Source of the DNA: Onchocerca volvulus
Taxonomy: Eukaryota; Nematoda; Chromadorea; Rhabditida; Onchocercidae
Direction of reading: 5' to 3'
Length of the DNA: 64,000 bases
NCBI GenBank assembly: GCA_000499405.2
Contig: HG738140.1
Span: 14,075,113 to 14,139,112, forward strand
Below the pieces are notes generated by a model. The model was given only the letters and a program-made list of their open reading frames with translations, was not told the DNA's origin and did no database searches. Made by a program: the position numbers and the translations under genes. The number at the start of each line of letters is the position of its first letter. The stretch's first letter is position 1. Shown here piece by piece: positions 14,301 through 25,805 of the stretch.

Positions 14301-15876
14301 ATTCCATACTTTGTTAGAGGCATTACAAAATATAACTGTATAATAACCCAAAATTGCTCTACTTCAAAGTGACAGATGTATAAGACTATTCGCTGATTTC
14401 AATACAAATTTACAAAACTGCGTAAGAAAAGACGAAACAGTCACTAATAATTTAATTAGTATAAGAGAAGTAACTATGAAGATACTATATTCAGCATTTA
14501 AATTATGGAGTTTTGATATTCAGTTAATTCAGAATTGTACACGCTCAAAAACATGTCAACAAAATATACAAAAAGGGCTTGCCATATTTCTTCATTTACT
14601 ATTTATTTCTCACTATTTAATAACTATGTTAGTCATACAAATGTCAATTATATATCGCCGAACAATATCCAGAAATACAACCTTCAATCCGTCGACAATG
14701 ATGAAAGTATGTTCGGATTCAAGGGATGCATCGTATACATATGGAAAACGTTCACGTAGAACAGTTGATCTACTTTCACGCAGTGTTTCTAACCATCGTT
14801 CCGTTTCCAACTCTTGAGACCTGAAAATTGAAATAAAGTTTAATTTATCAAGATATAAATCGACTTTGTTTGCATAACTGCTCGTTCTGACCTCTCTTTG
14901 AGCATATCGTTCTGAGCTCGTTCCAACTCAAGCTTTTCATCTTCGCTTAAAATTTGCGCAATTTTATTCAATTGTTTAGTAGCACGCTTCTGCTCTCGTC
15001 TTGTCATTTTACGTATGTTTACATCAGCATTTGATTGAACTGTTACTTGTTGACAATACAGCGGTTGTTTCCTTTGCTTTTGTGATTTTTGCTGAAATGG
15101 GACGAACTGTCCGGACTTTTTTGGAAGATTGAAATGAAATTTTTGTAATTACTAGATTATTTCTAATAATAATCACAAATCTAACAAGGCTAATCTTCAA
15201 GGAGAATAGAAGCTACATTATTAGAGGGAAGAGATAGCTTAAATTATCTAAATACGAATTTAATTGAACTTTTTCCTTATTAATTTCGCACCAATATCCT
15301 CTCCAGTTGTGTAGTTTGAGCAACATCTTGACGAACTGAGTTGTAACAATCTAACAGCTTTTGCCTCGATGATAAAATTTTACCGACTAAGTCGAACTGT
15401 TCAAAACCAAGTAAATCGATAAGCTGAAAAAAAAAGGAACTCAATCATGAAAATGACCAATCTGTGGAAATAAAATAGCACTTTTCAATGCAACTATATT
15501 CAACCGCTTTGAATCTTTCTACCGAATGTACGACTGAAAATATTGTGTGATTAAAAACGTAGTTTTTTTCAGATTATATGAAACTATATAGAAAGAATAT
15601 GCAATAATCAAATCTACTAAGAAGAATTATTAGTCGTCACGGTAAGCTTCATCTCATATCAGCACTGTATCAAGTACAAACGCACCAATATAACGGAAAT
15701 ACTTTTTTCCTAAAACTTCAAATTTATCGTTATATTTTGAATGTAAAATCTACCTCGCCTTGTAAATCGTTATCATCATGTGGAGAACGCAGCAAATCAA
15801 ACAAATACCGACTAACAGATTCTGGATCATCATAAATTCTATTAATTGCTGATATAATATCACTACTCGTTATCAT
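1..15876 (-). CDS. ascc3: ASCC3-type double-cassette Ski2-like helicase, C-terminus cut off by window edge
   Basis: Activating signal cointegrator complex subunit 3, a nuclear/cytosolic 3'-5' helicase of the Brr2/Ski2 group. In other animals it works in collided-ribosome splitting and alkylation repair. Forty-one phase-consistent exons give about 1,825 residues in frame. Order: N-terminal helical region, helicase cassette 1, winged-helix and Sec63 unit, cassette 2, winged helix, start of the second Sec63 unit. Cassette 1 has APTGAG/KT (split by an intron), [12 protein letters not shown] and GRAGRPQ. Cassette 2 has [20 protein letters not shown] and GRAGRPQ. The first coding exon follows a TTTTGCAG acceptor and contains an in-frame ATG at 15876, so the start may be made by trans-splicing. 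This N-terminus would begin near residue 230 of the human protein, so a missed upstream exon is possible. N-terminal exons: 15754-15879, 15292-15423, 14892-15091, 14682-14820, 14027-14149. Family identity is very sure; the start is not. Confidence 0.93.
2814..2835 (+). ncRNA. SL1-like spliced-leader sequence inside an ASCC3 intron
   Basis: The 22 bases match the canonical nematode SL1 exon at all but one place: position 11 is T instead of C. It lies on the strand opposite to ASCC3, within the 682-bp intron 2376-3057. The bases that follow are TTCG, not the GT donor of a working SL RNA gene. It could be a decayed SL RNA gene or the 5' end of a reverse-transcribed, trans-spliced mRNA that inserted here. 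The match is far too long to be chance; the mechanism is open. Confidence 0.6.
3058..9533 (-). other. ascc3: ASCC3 Sec63 unit 1 and helicase cassette 2 exons
   Basis: Exons in transcript order: 9359-9533, 8859-8972, 8592-8788, 8319-8416, 8089-8182, 7465-7621, 7107-7278 (end of Sec63/FN3 unit 1), 6807-6904, 6578-6700 (P-loop APTGSGKT), 6269-6351 ([12 protein letters not shown]), 5813-6019 (TPEKWDG, DEIH), 5603-5714 (GLSTALANA), 5378-5498, 5055-5197, 4567-4680 (MHHAGL), 4017-4161 ([11 protein letters not shown]), 3569-3701 ([10 protein letters not shown]), 3058-3183. Motif III is STA instead of SAT, as I recall for the second cassette of human ASCC3. No frameshift was found. Confidence 0.93.
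9691..13874 (-). other. ascc3: ASCC3 helicase cassette 1 exons
   Basis: First RecA pair plus winged helix. Exons in transcript order: 13760-13874 (ends in Walker A APTGAG), 13401-13486 ([10 protein letters not shown]), 13102-13242 (motif Ia [16 protein letters not shown]), 12479-12640 (TPEKWD and the DEIH box), 12033-12181 (motif III SAT), 11658-11838, 11400-11465, 10929-11120 ([18 protein letters not shown]), 10498-10603 ([11 protein letters not shown]), 10189-10317, 9691-9892. All catalytic motifs are intact, so ATPase activity is expected. The intron between 13486 and 13760 splits the P-loop between its Gly and Lys. Splices at 9691 (AT|GTAAGT) and 10929 (CGG|GTGGAT) were chosen because only these keep frame. 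Confidence 0.93.
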
Positions 15877-15879
15877 ATC

Positions 15880-16088
15880 CTGCAAAATCCTATATTTTAT
15901 AAAAAGATTTCTATCGTGATCCCATCAAAATATACCAAATGTGATGTGTAAACCATAACAAATATGCATTGTTGACATAAGCTGCGATAAAAAAAATTGT
16001 GGAAGACTGGTTTTTTCAAAGATTTTTCAATATTTACAAGGTTTTACGAAAAAAAAGCTATTTATAAAACTTGAGTAACGGAAAGAAT
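15880..16088. other. short gap between two same-strand genes, possible intercistronic region
   Basis: About 210 bp separate the stop of the small upstream gene (16089) from the acceptor before the ASCC3 start exon (15879). That size is typical of nematode operon spacers, and the acceptor TTTTGCAG is a good trans-splice site. No promoter-like element was seen. A read-through intron cannot be excluded. Confidence 0.4.
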
Positions 16089-17141
16089 TTATTTTTTGTC
16101 AGAAACTTTTGACGAAGATGTTGCATCATTGGTACTAGAAGTTGACGCTGCTACAGTGGTATCTGTAGATTGCGCAGTGTCCGAATGAAGCCCTTTTTCG
16201 AAGGATCGTTTTCTCCAGTAAATATGTCGTGTCATTCTAAATATATAAATATCTTTCATAATCATTACAAGCAACCTGCAAAATTTGCAAAAAGGGATGA
16301 AAGTTTCGGACAAATCATCTCTCTTGCCTAATGATAACTTGGCACTTAATTATAGGATTGATATCCCTGGAAAAGCTCACGACACTCATGATTTTCATCT
16401 CCAATATTTTATGATCCTGTGTTTTTAGCTTCCATATATTAGCTTGCTAATGTTTTGCGAATATGAACGTCCATTGACTAACCGTGGACCATTTTTGCTT
16501 ATAGGAGGATTTATCGGTACCGTAACTACACCAGACTTTTCAAACAAATCTTTCATATTCCTTTCCATCTTCTCGTTCTCCTGTAATCATTCTATTATTT
16601 TATTAAAATTTCTTTTGGTACTACATTATATGTAGTACGTATTTAGTAGCAAATATTTCAAATTATAATAGCGAATGATATCAATAACTAAAGTCTATAT
16701 CACTTATAGTCTTATAATGTTGTTTTATACTTTACTGCAGGAATAAAGATCCCTACAAAACTCGACTGACCAAAACATATCGAAATGATCGTCATATAAG
16801 ATATGAAAATAAAACTGTTTTATGGTACACATCGATTTTCGCGTTATGCAATCACCTTCATGAGCTTCTTTACTGATCATTAAAACACTTGGGCTTTATC
16901 TTATAAATTAATACCAGTGTCTCTGTCTAATTTTAAGCTGATGTTAGCCTCTAAAATATCCAGAAAACAGGAAGAAATCATGTTCGCACTGAGACATCTT
17001 TTGGCAGTATAACTTTCTGGCAACATCACATAAATCAACATCATTCATTTTTGCTACAGGTACCTTTAGTAAACCAGTCATAAATCCTAGATCCCTTACG
17101 GATTGGCCACAAATATTAAGATCTCGATTAATTTGACCCAT
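16089..17141 (-). CDS. small 107-aa protein of unknown function
   Basis: Three exons, 17064-17141, 16483-16580 and 16236-16089, join in phase (AAG|GTACC, CG|GTTAGT) to give 107 residues ending in TAA. The first half is a probable amphipathic helix (residues about 15-45, GLLKENEKMERNMKDLFEKS). A proline stretch (VPINPPISKNGP) and a basic patch (MTRHIYWRKRSFEKG) follow, then a Ser/Thr-rich low-complexity tail. There is no signal peptide or membrane segment. I do not recognise the family. It lies about 0.2 kb upstream of ASCC3 on the same strand. The start exon is the least certain part; an alternative start near 16313 reads directly into the last exon. Confidence 0.5.
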
Positions 17142-18207
17142 ATTTCTTTTGAATTTGATGAAAACACAAGTCGATGAGAAGTATTATTTGCATTGCAGTA
17201 TTTCTTGGTCGGTACCATAATAGCACACGATGTTACCCACCTCTACTACATTTCTAACAAACTATGGGTTCTTCACTGATTTATTGCGAATAATCAAATC
17301 TAAGTATTCGGATCAAACGGTGAAGAGTTTGGTTCATATTCTTTTAGATAAAATGAAACATTAGGCTTTCCACTCGTTTAAGTTATATGGATTTTAATTC
17401 CGAGTATAACTTATCACAGTAGATAATGTTAAGTTTAATGTAATCTGATAAGCAAACATAATGAGATTTAACATAGATTTCGGGACATTTTCTATCAGGT
17501 AATGATTGCTGGAGAATTAGGATCATGCGGGGTCAAAGGACACACTGCTATAATTTTGAGAACACAGATTAAGGAGATTGTGCAATTAATGCAGCATTAC
17601 TGGAATAATTCTATAATACCGTGTCGAGAGTCCATTCCTTATCCAAGATTATGCCAGTCGTTCTCGGATAGCTGTATGACTTCACATATTCTCGTATATT
17701 CTACAGTAATATAATCTTTACACTGAGAAATTAAAAAGGTAACATCAAAGGAATGTAGATACTGAGTGAGAAGACAAGAGTGTAAGTTTATGCTTGACAT
17801 GGATTGCTATATCCGAAGAAGATATCCTTATAAATGATATTCAGTTTACGTTTGTTTAACGCATTCCAATCGAATCAGTTCTATTTAATCCAAAAATTCT
17901 GTCCTAAAAATGAAGGTAAATTCTTTAGATGGGATATTGCAAAAGATTGATGAAATGAGAGAGATGCACGTGTATCATTCACGTTTTGATGTTGATGATA
18001 CATTACACAAAATTCCTCTCCTTCATTTATCTATAACGAAAAACTGTATTGTTTGACTTAAGGACAGCACAAAATTTAATCATTATTAAACTGATTCCAA
18101 TCCTTTCTTATTTTCCGTGCTTTTATCTTGTTTTTATTTCGCTTTCAGGTATTCCAGGATTTTTTTTACTTCAATTAAAATATTCCAGGATAAAATTCGC
18201 TGCAGTC
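17142..18207. other. intergenic region between divergent genes
   Basis: About 1.07 kb of AT-rich DNA lies between the small minus-strand gene and cct-2, and probably holds both promoters. A 70-codon plus-strand open frame (17502-17714) has no splice context or recognisable sequence and is not called. No RNA gene was seen. Confidence 0.6.
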
Positions 18208-21200
18208 ATGCTTCCAGTGCAGATATTAAAACCAAATGCTCAGGAAGAACGAGGTGAAGGAGCACGCCTGTCGTCATTTGTTGGTGCTATCGCCATTGGT
18301 GATTTAGTAAAGTCTACATTAGGACCTAAGGGAATGGTAAGTTTCTTGTTACACGTAAATTGATAAGCGGTTCATTATATTTTGAAAAAATTGTTCATTC
18401 ATCTTTATGTTGAAAGCTTATTGAATATAATAATTTGCCAAGATCGTGTACGACGATTTTGAGATTGTTTGAATATATACTGACCTCTTGTATAGCTTAG
18501 CTACCAAATGTTCAGGCTTGCAAGCTTCAGTTTGTTATTTTTTTATAAGATATATTTTTTCATAAATCCACGCTTCCAAAATCCGTTTAAGGATAAGATT
18601 TTGCTGTGCGGTGAAGGTGATTCACAGCAAGTACAAGTAACGAATGATGGGGCTACTATCTTGAAATCCATTGGCGTTGACAATCCGGCTGCGAAAGTTC
18701 TCGTCGGTAAGAGATTGAGATAGTTAGCAGCTAGAATTTCAGAGTATTACTCATTCAAGATAGCAATTCTGATAAGATTATGGCTTTTGGATATGACAAT
18801 ACAAATCTGCTAAAAATGCAAAACGAAGCTCGAAATTTGAAATCATAGTTATTCATTAATTTTGGCCTTGAATTGATTTTTTTTTCTTTTCATTTAACAA
18901 TAGAATTTTCTCTTGTTTAGAAATTTCGATGACACAAGATTCGGAAGTGGGTGATGGAACAACATCAGTGACCGTTCTTGCTGCTGAGTTATTGAAAGAA
19001 GCCGAACGATTGATTGCTGCACGCATTCATCCGCAAATAATCATTGCTGGTTATCGCCGGGCTTTAAAAATTGCTCAAGATGCGCTCCGTTCGTCCGCAA
19101 AAACTTCTAATCCAGCAGATATGCGTGATGATTTATTGAAAATAGCTCGAACAACACTGGGCTCCAAAATTTTGGCCCAACATAAAGAACATTTTGCTCA
19201 ACTTGCCGTTGATGCTGTTTTGCGTCTGAAAGGTTCTGGATGTCTGGAGTCAATTCAGATTATCAAAAAATTGGGTGGTTCAATGGATGATAGTTACTTG
19301 GATGAAGGTTAGAATAAAAAATGTAATGAGAAAAAAAGTATTTTAGATGTAAGAAACGAACTTTTTTAGCATTAGATAGTATTTTATTACAAATCCAAGA
19401 GCAGACCCTCGCTGATAACTTCATCTGCGAGGTCGATTCTCCTGGTAAATCATAACTTCTCGGCGTGTTCGCTGTCGATATCAAAGACAGTAGTAACTGT
19501 TCAGCAGAAGTAACATATTTTTTGGCAAATTTTTTTTTTGTCAGTATTAGAATTTTGCTTTTTGCAATTCATTTTTTGATTTTAAGGGTTTTTACTTGAA
19601 AAACGTCCGGGCATGTATCAACCAAAAAAAATTGAAAACGCAAGAATTCTGATTGCTAACACACCGATGGATACCGATAAGGTTTGTGCACTTAATGGTT
19701 AACAGAAAATTCGAAGCTGCAACTGTAATTTGGCAGTGATATTATAGAAATGGTATTAGCAAGTTGTAAATTAAGATTTGTTATTTCATAGTTCATTGTA
19801 ACGTTTTTTCCCATTTTCTTAAGTTATTTTTACATAAGAATTCTGAATTTTTACAACCTCTGGTTCATAGAAACATGCTTGCTCACAACTAGTGACGCTT
19901 GCCATTCTTAAATCAGTTTGAAACTTTGTTTCCTTTCTTAAAAATTTATATAATTCTATTGGAAGGAAGTATTTAATTTCCAGGTAAAAATATTCGGTTC
20001 AAGAGTTCGTGTTGATTCTGTAGCTAAAGTTGCAGAACTGGAAGTTGCTGAAAAACAGAAAATGAAAGACAAGGTTGATTTATATTTTAAATAATTTGAA
20101 AATCTTTTTTTTAAATTAATTTATATAACCTGAAATTAAATTTGTTGCAGGTAAATAAAATCATAGCACACAAAATTAATGTATTTATCAATCGACAGTT
20201 GATTTATAACTATCCAGAGCAACTGTTTGCCGACGCCGGTATCATGGCTATCGAACATGCCGACTTTGAAGGAATCGAAAGACTTGCTCTTGTTCTTGGT
20301 ATATTATTCTCCTATTTCTAATCATCAAACCTTATTTTTATCTATAATTAAGGTCTTCTATATTTCTTTTTATAGGTGGTGAAATTGTGTCAACATTTGA
20401 TTCACCTGAATTAGTTAAACTTGGTTCCTGTAATCTTATCGAGGAAGTTATGGTTGGTGAAGATCGATTGCTGCGATTTTCTGGTGTTCCTATTGGTATG
20501 ATATATCTTTGTAAAATATTCGTGACGATTTTTCGAATAATTGTCTTTTCGTAATCAATTAAAGTTATTTTGCATATTTTAAGTAGGTTTTTGAAGACGC
20601 TCTCAGTCTCTAATTTATGATTTATTCAATTATGTGTATTATTACTGTTTTTTGCAGGCGAGGCATGTAGTATTGTTATTCGTGGTTCTACGCAACAAAT
20701 TCTTGATGAAGCAGAACGATCACTTCATGACGTGTTGTGTGTCTTAGTGACTCATGTTAAAGAAGCACGCACAGTCGCTGGTGCGGGAGCGTCTGAAATT
20801 TTGATGAGCACTGCAGCGATGTCCGAAAGTCAGAAGGTATTAATAATACTAGTTTTAATTATCTTATCAACTGATCATTAATGGAAGCATGATTTCAAAA
20901 TTATGAATAAATTTGATTGTTTTTTCAAATGCTTCATATAGTAAGTTTCTGAAATTAAGATTGCTGGAAAGGAGTCGCTTGCTGTTGAGGCGTTTGCTCG
21001 TGCACTGACGCAGATACCAATTTACATTTGCGATAATGCTGGACTGGACAGTGCAGAAATCGTATCGAAGTTACGTGCTTACCATAGCAATGGCAATCAT
21101 TCCATGGGAATTGGTTAGTTTATTTTGGTCTGTAATTATGCATTTAGGAATAGCAGTTTTTGATTTTGGATATGTCTAAAGATTATGGTTAAATATAGTA

Positions 21201-21753
21201 GGATAATTCTGATCTTATCTACAAATGTGTATGTAACAATTCGAAAAATAATATGCACAGATAAAAAAGATTTTGAGTTTATATTGTCATCTTTATATAT
21301 ATTGTTGCTGAGAATAGCTGTGTTAGATATATTTTAGCTTTCAGTAACAAAAATTGTACACTGCTGTCGATGAGTTCATGGGAATTAATAGATAATAGTA
21401 GTTCATATTTTCATAAAAATTTACAGATATTGAAAAAGGCGAGCCGGTGGATGTTATTGAAAAGGGTCTGATCGAATCGTTCAGTGTAAAGTTGTGTATG
21501 GTCTCGAGTGCAGCAGAAGCGGCTGAACAGGTAAGACGTTTGAATTCTTTTTCGGAACAATGAATGTATGTAACATGCTATGATTATATATTCATCGTAG
21601 GGAATATTCATAGAGTGTAAATGTTTGAATTTAAAAGCTTGAACTACGAATTTTTTCTAAATAAAAAATTTTCTATAACTTCAGATTCTTCGTGTGGACA
21701 ACATTATTAAAAGCGCACCACGACAACGTACACGTGATAATAGACCTTGTTAA
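18208..21753 (+). CDS. cct-2: T-complex protein 1 subunit beta (chaperonin CCT2)
   Basis: Beta subunit of the cytosolic TRiC/CCT chaperonin, which folds actin, tubulin and many WD40 proteins. Exons: 18208-18336, 18592-18706, 18921-19307, 19587-19681, 19984-20073, 20151-20298, 20376-20495, 20658-20836, 20960-21113, 21427-21530, 21685-21753, giving 529 aa against about 535 in human. The ATP-site motifs are in place: LGPKGM near residue 40, NDGATIL near 60, [15 protein letters not shown] near 95. The C-terminus [17 protein letters not shown] and tail DNRPC are typical. ATG 18208 matches the family start and lies two bases after a CTGCAG acceptor, so SL addition is likely, although the frame is open further upstream. 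The acceptor of exon 9 is weak; 20960 was chosen because it keeps phase and length. A possible cassette exon lies at 19370-19444. Confidence 0.96.
19370..19444 (+). other. cct-2: possible 75-nt cassette exon in cct-2
   Basis: Inside the cct-2 intron 19308-19586, a stretch bounded by TTTTTTAG and G|GTAAAT is free of stops. It is exactly a multiple of three and has the same phase at both ends as the flanking exons. It would add 25 residues (starting [10 protein letters not shown]) between SYLDE and GFLL. It is richer in GC than the rest of the intron and can fold into a short stem (GACC-CTCGC with GCGAGGTC). The insertion falls in a block that is uninterrupted in the human protein. Confidence 0.35.
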
Positions 21754-22489
21754 ATTTTGATAAAATTATTTTTATTGTTTGTTAACTATTAAAATTATGT
21801 AAGCTAAGAGTTTTATAGGTAAATTCAAAGGATCACTTATTGTTTTGATCAACCACTTGTTTCAAATCCAAAAGCTAGTTAATATGAGAATTGAATCACT
21901 TGATCAATTTTTTCTTTTCTTTTTGAATTCCTATGTCTTCAATCGTTACTTTTTAAATGAAATGTTTACTTTTTCTGCTTAAAGCTTTATTCAAAAATTA
22001 CAGCTGGAATGTCAATTGTTATTTTGCAAAAATAAATTTTTGCTTAATTAATTCGATGCATATTCAGAACTTGCATATTCTAAATCTCAACTATTCAACT
22101 TCAAAATATAATTTTTTCGTTTCTGAGCACATCTCCTGAAGAAATGATTCGAATGTTTGATTTTTATCATTCTTTAACGTATAACGTCCATCATGTGCAA
22201 ATGTTGTAAGCTTCTTTGTTCTGAGCTAACCAGAATTCAAGTATTTTCTTTATTTGGCTAGATCGTCGTTTGGGATTGATCGGTCGAATGACCTGTTTTT
22301 TTGGGAAAAATACTTAACAAACAACACTGTTTTCGCGAGGAGTCGACGAATTGATCATTTTGCATAATATTTCTAGTTTCAAAAGTTTTAAAACGCTGAC
22401 TTTTCTGAAGCAATCATTTTGATTATTTATGTTCATCCTGGATGGTCTTGCATAGCTGTTGGATTCCGTAAGGCGAAATTTCGGTATTA
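21754..22489. other. intergenic region
   Basis: AT-rich 3' flank of cct-2 and 5' flank of the kinase gene. Short plus- and minus-strand open frames here have no coding character. Nothing else was seen. Confidence 0.6.
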
Positions 22490-25077
22490 ATGGGGAATGA
22501 AAATAATGATAAAATGCCAATTGTTGGTTCGGAGGTCACATTGAAGGGTAAACAATATCATATTGAATCAGAGCTCTACAATGGACCCTTTAGCAAAGTT
22601 TATGTCATCAACGGAAATTGTATGCAATATGCGATGAAGACTGAACGAACAGTTGGATCAAAAAGGTCATTTTTGCAATAGGGCTTTTACATCTTGGGAT
22701 ATCTTATAATAGATATGATAAAAAAACAAATGATATGACCATTATGAACATTTAAATAATTGAAATTAGTCGAAAGACATGCTTTTGTTGCAACACGTTC
22801 ATCATAAGTACGCGTTTTGCTTAATTAAATATTGGGCATGAGTCCGAAAAACAATCAGACGGAGAATTTTGTTCTCTCCTTAATTCCTGAATAAAAACCT
22901 TTGAATAGATTATCTGCTTATGAATTCCACCATTCAAACATACTTCTCCCATGATACGATGATTTTAATACTATCCATCCAAATATCGATGCCGAAAAAA
23001 GATTTTCATCAATTATAGACCTGTATTGAAATTGGATGCATTAGTGCTAAAACAACTTAATCGTCAGAATATTACTGCGGGATTTCCACGTTTAATTGCT
23101 GCTGGTAGAACACCATTTTATAAATACATTATCATGGAATTGGTTGGTCCAGATTTGCAACTTCTGAGACGCTCAATACCGGAAAAAAAGTTAATGAGAA
23201 CTTTGATTCATATTCAAAAAAATCATCTTCTATTTTTTGATAAATCTTAATCAAACTAGGGAAATTGCTTATTTCATTTTCATTTCATTGTTTTTCTCTC
23301 GGATTTTTACGAGAAATGATCTTTGAACTAAAATATGCAAATAAAATTTCTTAAAAAGAAAATGCGAAAGTACTGCATAACTGTAAGATGTTTATCATTT
23401 CTCCAAATTTCATCTTTCTTGATATTTTGAGAAATTTTTGACTGAATTCTTCACTCTCAGCATGCTTAGTAGTCTGCTTTTGCTACTATTAAAGAACTGT
23501 TTCTGAAATTTGGTAAATAAAATACTTGATTTCGATTTGTTGCATTTCATTTCATTTCATTTCAGATTCAGTCTCTCAACATCGCTTAAACTTGCATCTC
23601 AAACATTAAAACGTATTGAAACGCTTCATGATAACGGCTGGCTTTGTCGTGATGTTAAAGCAAATAATTTTTGTATTGGGAAGGAAAACATGGGATTGAT
23701 TTACATGCTTGATTTTGGTTTTGCTCGAAGATTCATGTTAGTTATATAATATAGAAACACGAAAGATATGGCACATTACTTCAACTTTATGACAATTAAT
23801 TCCTTCTCTTACTTTATTCTTTATTAGTTTAATATTTTACTTACTTTGTAAATTACTCCTAAAATAAGTAGAATTGCTTTTTTATATGATATAAGAGTGT
23901 AAATTCTGTAAAATATTAATATAGTCGTGAAAATGGTACATTAGTTGAACGGCGAAGTACGGCTAGTTTAATGGGCACAATATATTATGCACCCTTGAAT
24001 GCACATAATTTTTCGGAACAATGTCGAAAAGATGATCTAGAATCATGGTTCTATATGATCATTGAAATGATCGTCGGTAAGAGAATTTCAAAAAATCCAT
24101 ATGTCGTATATTCTTCTTATTTTTGGAATGTTTATTTTACAATAACTTCACGTAATTTCACTTTGTTTGTTGTGATTCTCAATTTTCCGCTTATTGGCTT
24201 CTTTTCTAGAATTTTGTTCTTTAAAAATGATTTAATAAATCTTTAAAATCAATAATAGGAAAATGTAATCCAAGTGTTAGGAACATGGAAAGTGAAATAT
24301 TTCTTAAAACAAAATATGCATGATAAAAATTTGGATTTTAAATTTAGATTTCGAATTCCTTGCTTCTCGGTGAGAATTACAAAAGCTAAAAAAATAAAAA
24401 ATCGATAATTATGATTTTGTCAAGCAGCAAATGTTCATTCCAGGAAGTTTGCCATGGCTTATCCATGATCCTAGAAGAGAATATCTGTTAGTTGGAGAAT
24501 GGAAAAAATTCATACGTGGTCCTGGTAAACAACTACTCCTTGGCGATTCCCCATCAGAATTTGAGAAAATTCTTGATATCATCGATCAAACTGCGTATTT
24601 TTTAGTTTCTATTTCATTCTGAAAAGAAAAATTTGTTCGATTTTTCTGAGATTTTTCCTGAGTTTCTCTAGAAAATTATGGAAACATTCCAAAAAATTTT
24701 AAAAGTTTAGATTTAATGCCCGACCGAGGTATCATGTCATTCATGCTTTCATCAATCAAGCTATGGATCGCTTAAAGGTACAAGAATTCCTGGCATCAAA
24801 GAAAGATTTCCGAAAGTTCGGAATATTTCAGACATAAGATTTATAGCTACAGACATAAAAATTCCCTAAATAAAACAATTACTTCTCAAAAATCGATGCT
24901 GCTCTTTTTAGATTAGATTTTAATATTTAGATTGACAAAACCAAACTATTTGAATGGCAAGAAGATCCGAAAATCCTGCAAAGAATTGCTACGATTAATC
25001 GACACAGTGAAGCTAATTTAGCCAGCAAAACTTTTGTTGAGGAAAATGAACAGATTTCGAATGTGTTGAATAGCTAA
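22490..25077 (+). CDS. TTBK/CK1-family protein kinase, divergent catalytic motifs
   Basis: Ser/Thr kinase-like protein of the tau-tubulin/casein kinase 1 group, which is greatly expanded in nematodes. Exons: 22490-22665, 23019-23189, 23566-23736, 23925-24076, 24444-24594, 24711-24777, 24931-25077, giving 344 aa. In order: loop GPFSKVYV, beta-3 Lys in YAMKTE, hinge YIIMELVGPDLQLL, catalytic loop LCRDVKANN, MLDFGFARRF, TTBK-type RRSTASLMGTIYYAPLNAH, CRKDDLESWFYMIIE, SLPW. Unusual changes: the HRD His is Cys, the KPxN Pro is Ala, and the helix-C Glu is Asp (LDALVLKQL). The Lys, catalytic Asp, Asn and DFG Asp remain, so activity is possible but uncertain. All exon phases agree. Confidence 0.88.
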
Positions 25078-25805
25078 AAGCCAAAAAATATCATACTTTT
25101 TATGAATATCGCAGGTTTGACATATAAGATAATCAAATTTGATTTTTGTATGTTATATGTAATTGTCTATTCGTCTTATTAGTATTAATCGATCTCTGAG
25201 ATGCAAATATTATATTGTATATAGTTATATATTTCAACTTTATATTATCACAGCAGTACAAATCATCACTCCAGCCGCTTCAAAGTCCAGTTTTTTTGTA
25301 CTTTTTTTTTAAATTCGTTTTTGTTAATTATTCAATTGATGCAATTCTATTTCACTTTTCTAGTCTATATTGAGCCAAAAGACCAATAATTGTGGCAAAT
25401 TTTAATAAAATTTGCAAATAGGGAGCTATCAAGCTCAATTAACATAACCATATGCAACAATTCTTTCGAACAGTAACAATAAAATATAGTAAAAAATGAA
25501 CCCACACGTTGTGAACATAAAATATACTGAACATTTGGCCTTATTTAGTGAGAAAAAGAAAAAATTCACTTTTTTCTTTAATGGAAAATCGCTCGTCCAA
25601 ATAATTGGCGAAACAAATACAATTAAAGTAACAAATTTTACCGGAAATTGTACTTTTTGATATAAAAACAAAAATTTTGCTTATTCTTTTTCTCAGTTAT
25701 ATATTTGCTTTATTTTTTTGAAGTTTCATGTAATCCTAATTTCTTAACAGTTAAAGTAAATACTCCTTTAAAAAATGAGTCTTAATTTTTTACACAAATT
25801 CACGA
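25078..25805. other. intergenic region between convergent genes
   Basis: A 3'-to-3' gap between the kinase and DCAF13. It should hold both polyadenylation regions. T-rich and A-rich runs are present and no gene was found. Confidence 0.6.

Noticed and set aside
17502..17714. 70-codon plus-strand open frame upstream of cct-2
   Set aside because: No acceptor or donor context, no recognisable domain, normal length for chance in this region.
18049..18207. N-terminal extension of CCT-2
   Set aside because: The frame is open upstream, but the start at 18208 matches the family N-terminus and follows a likely trans-splice acceptor.
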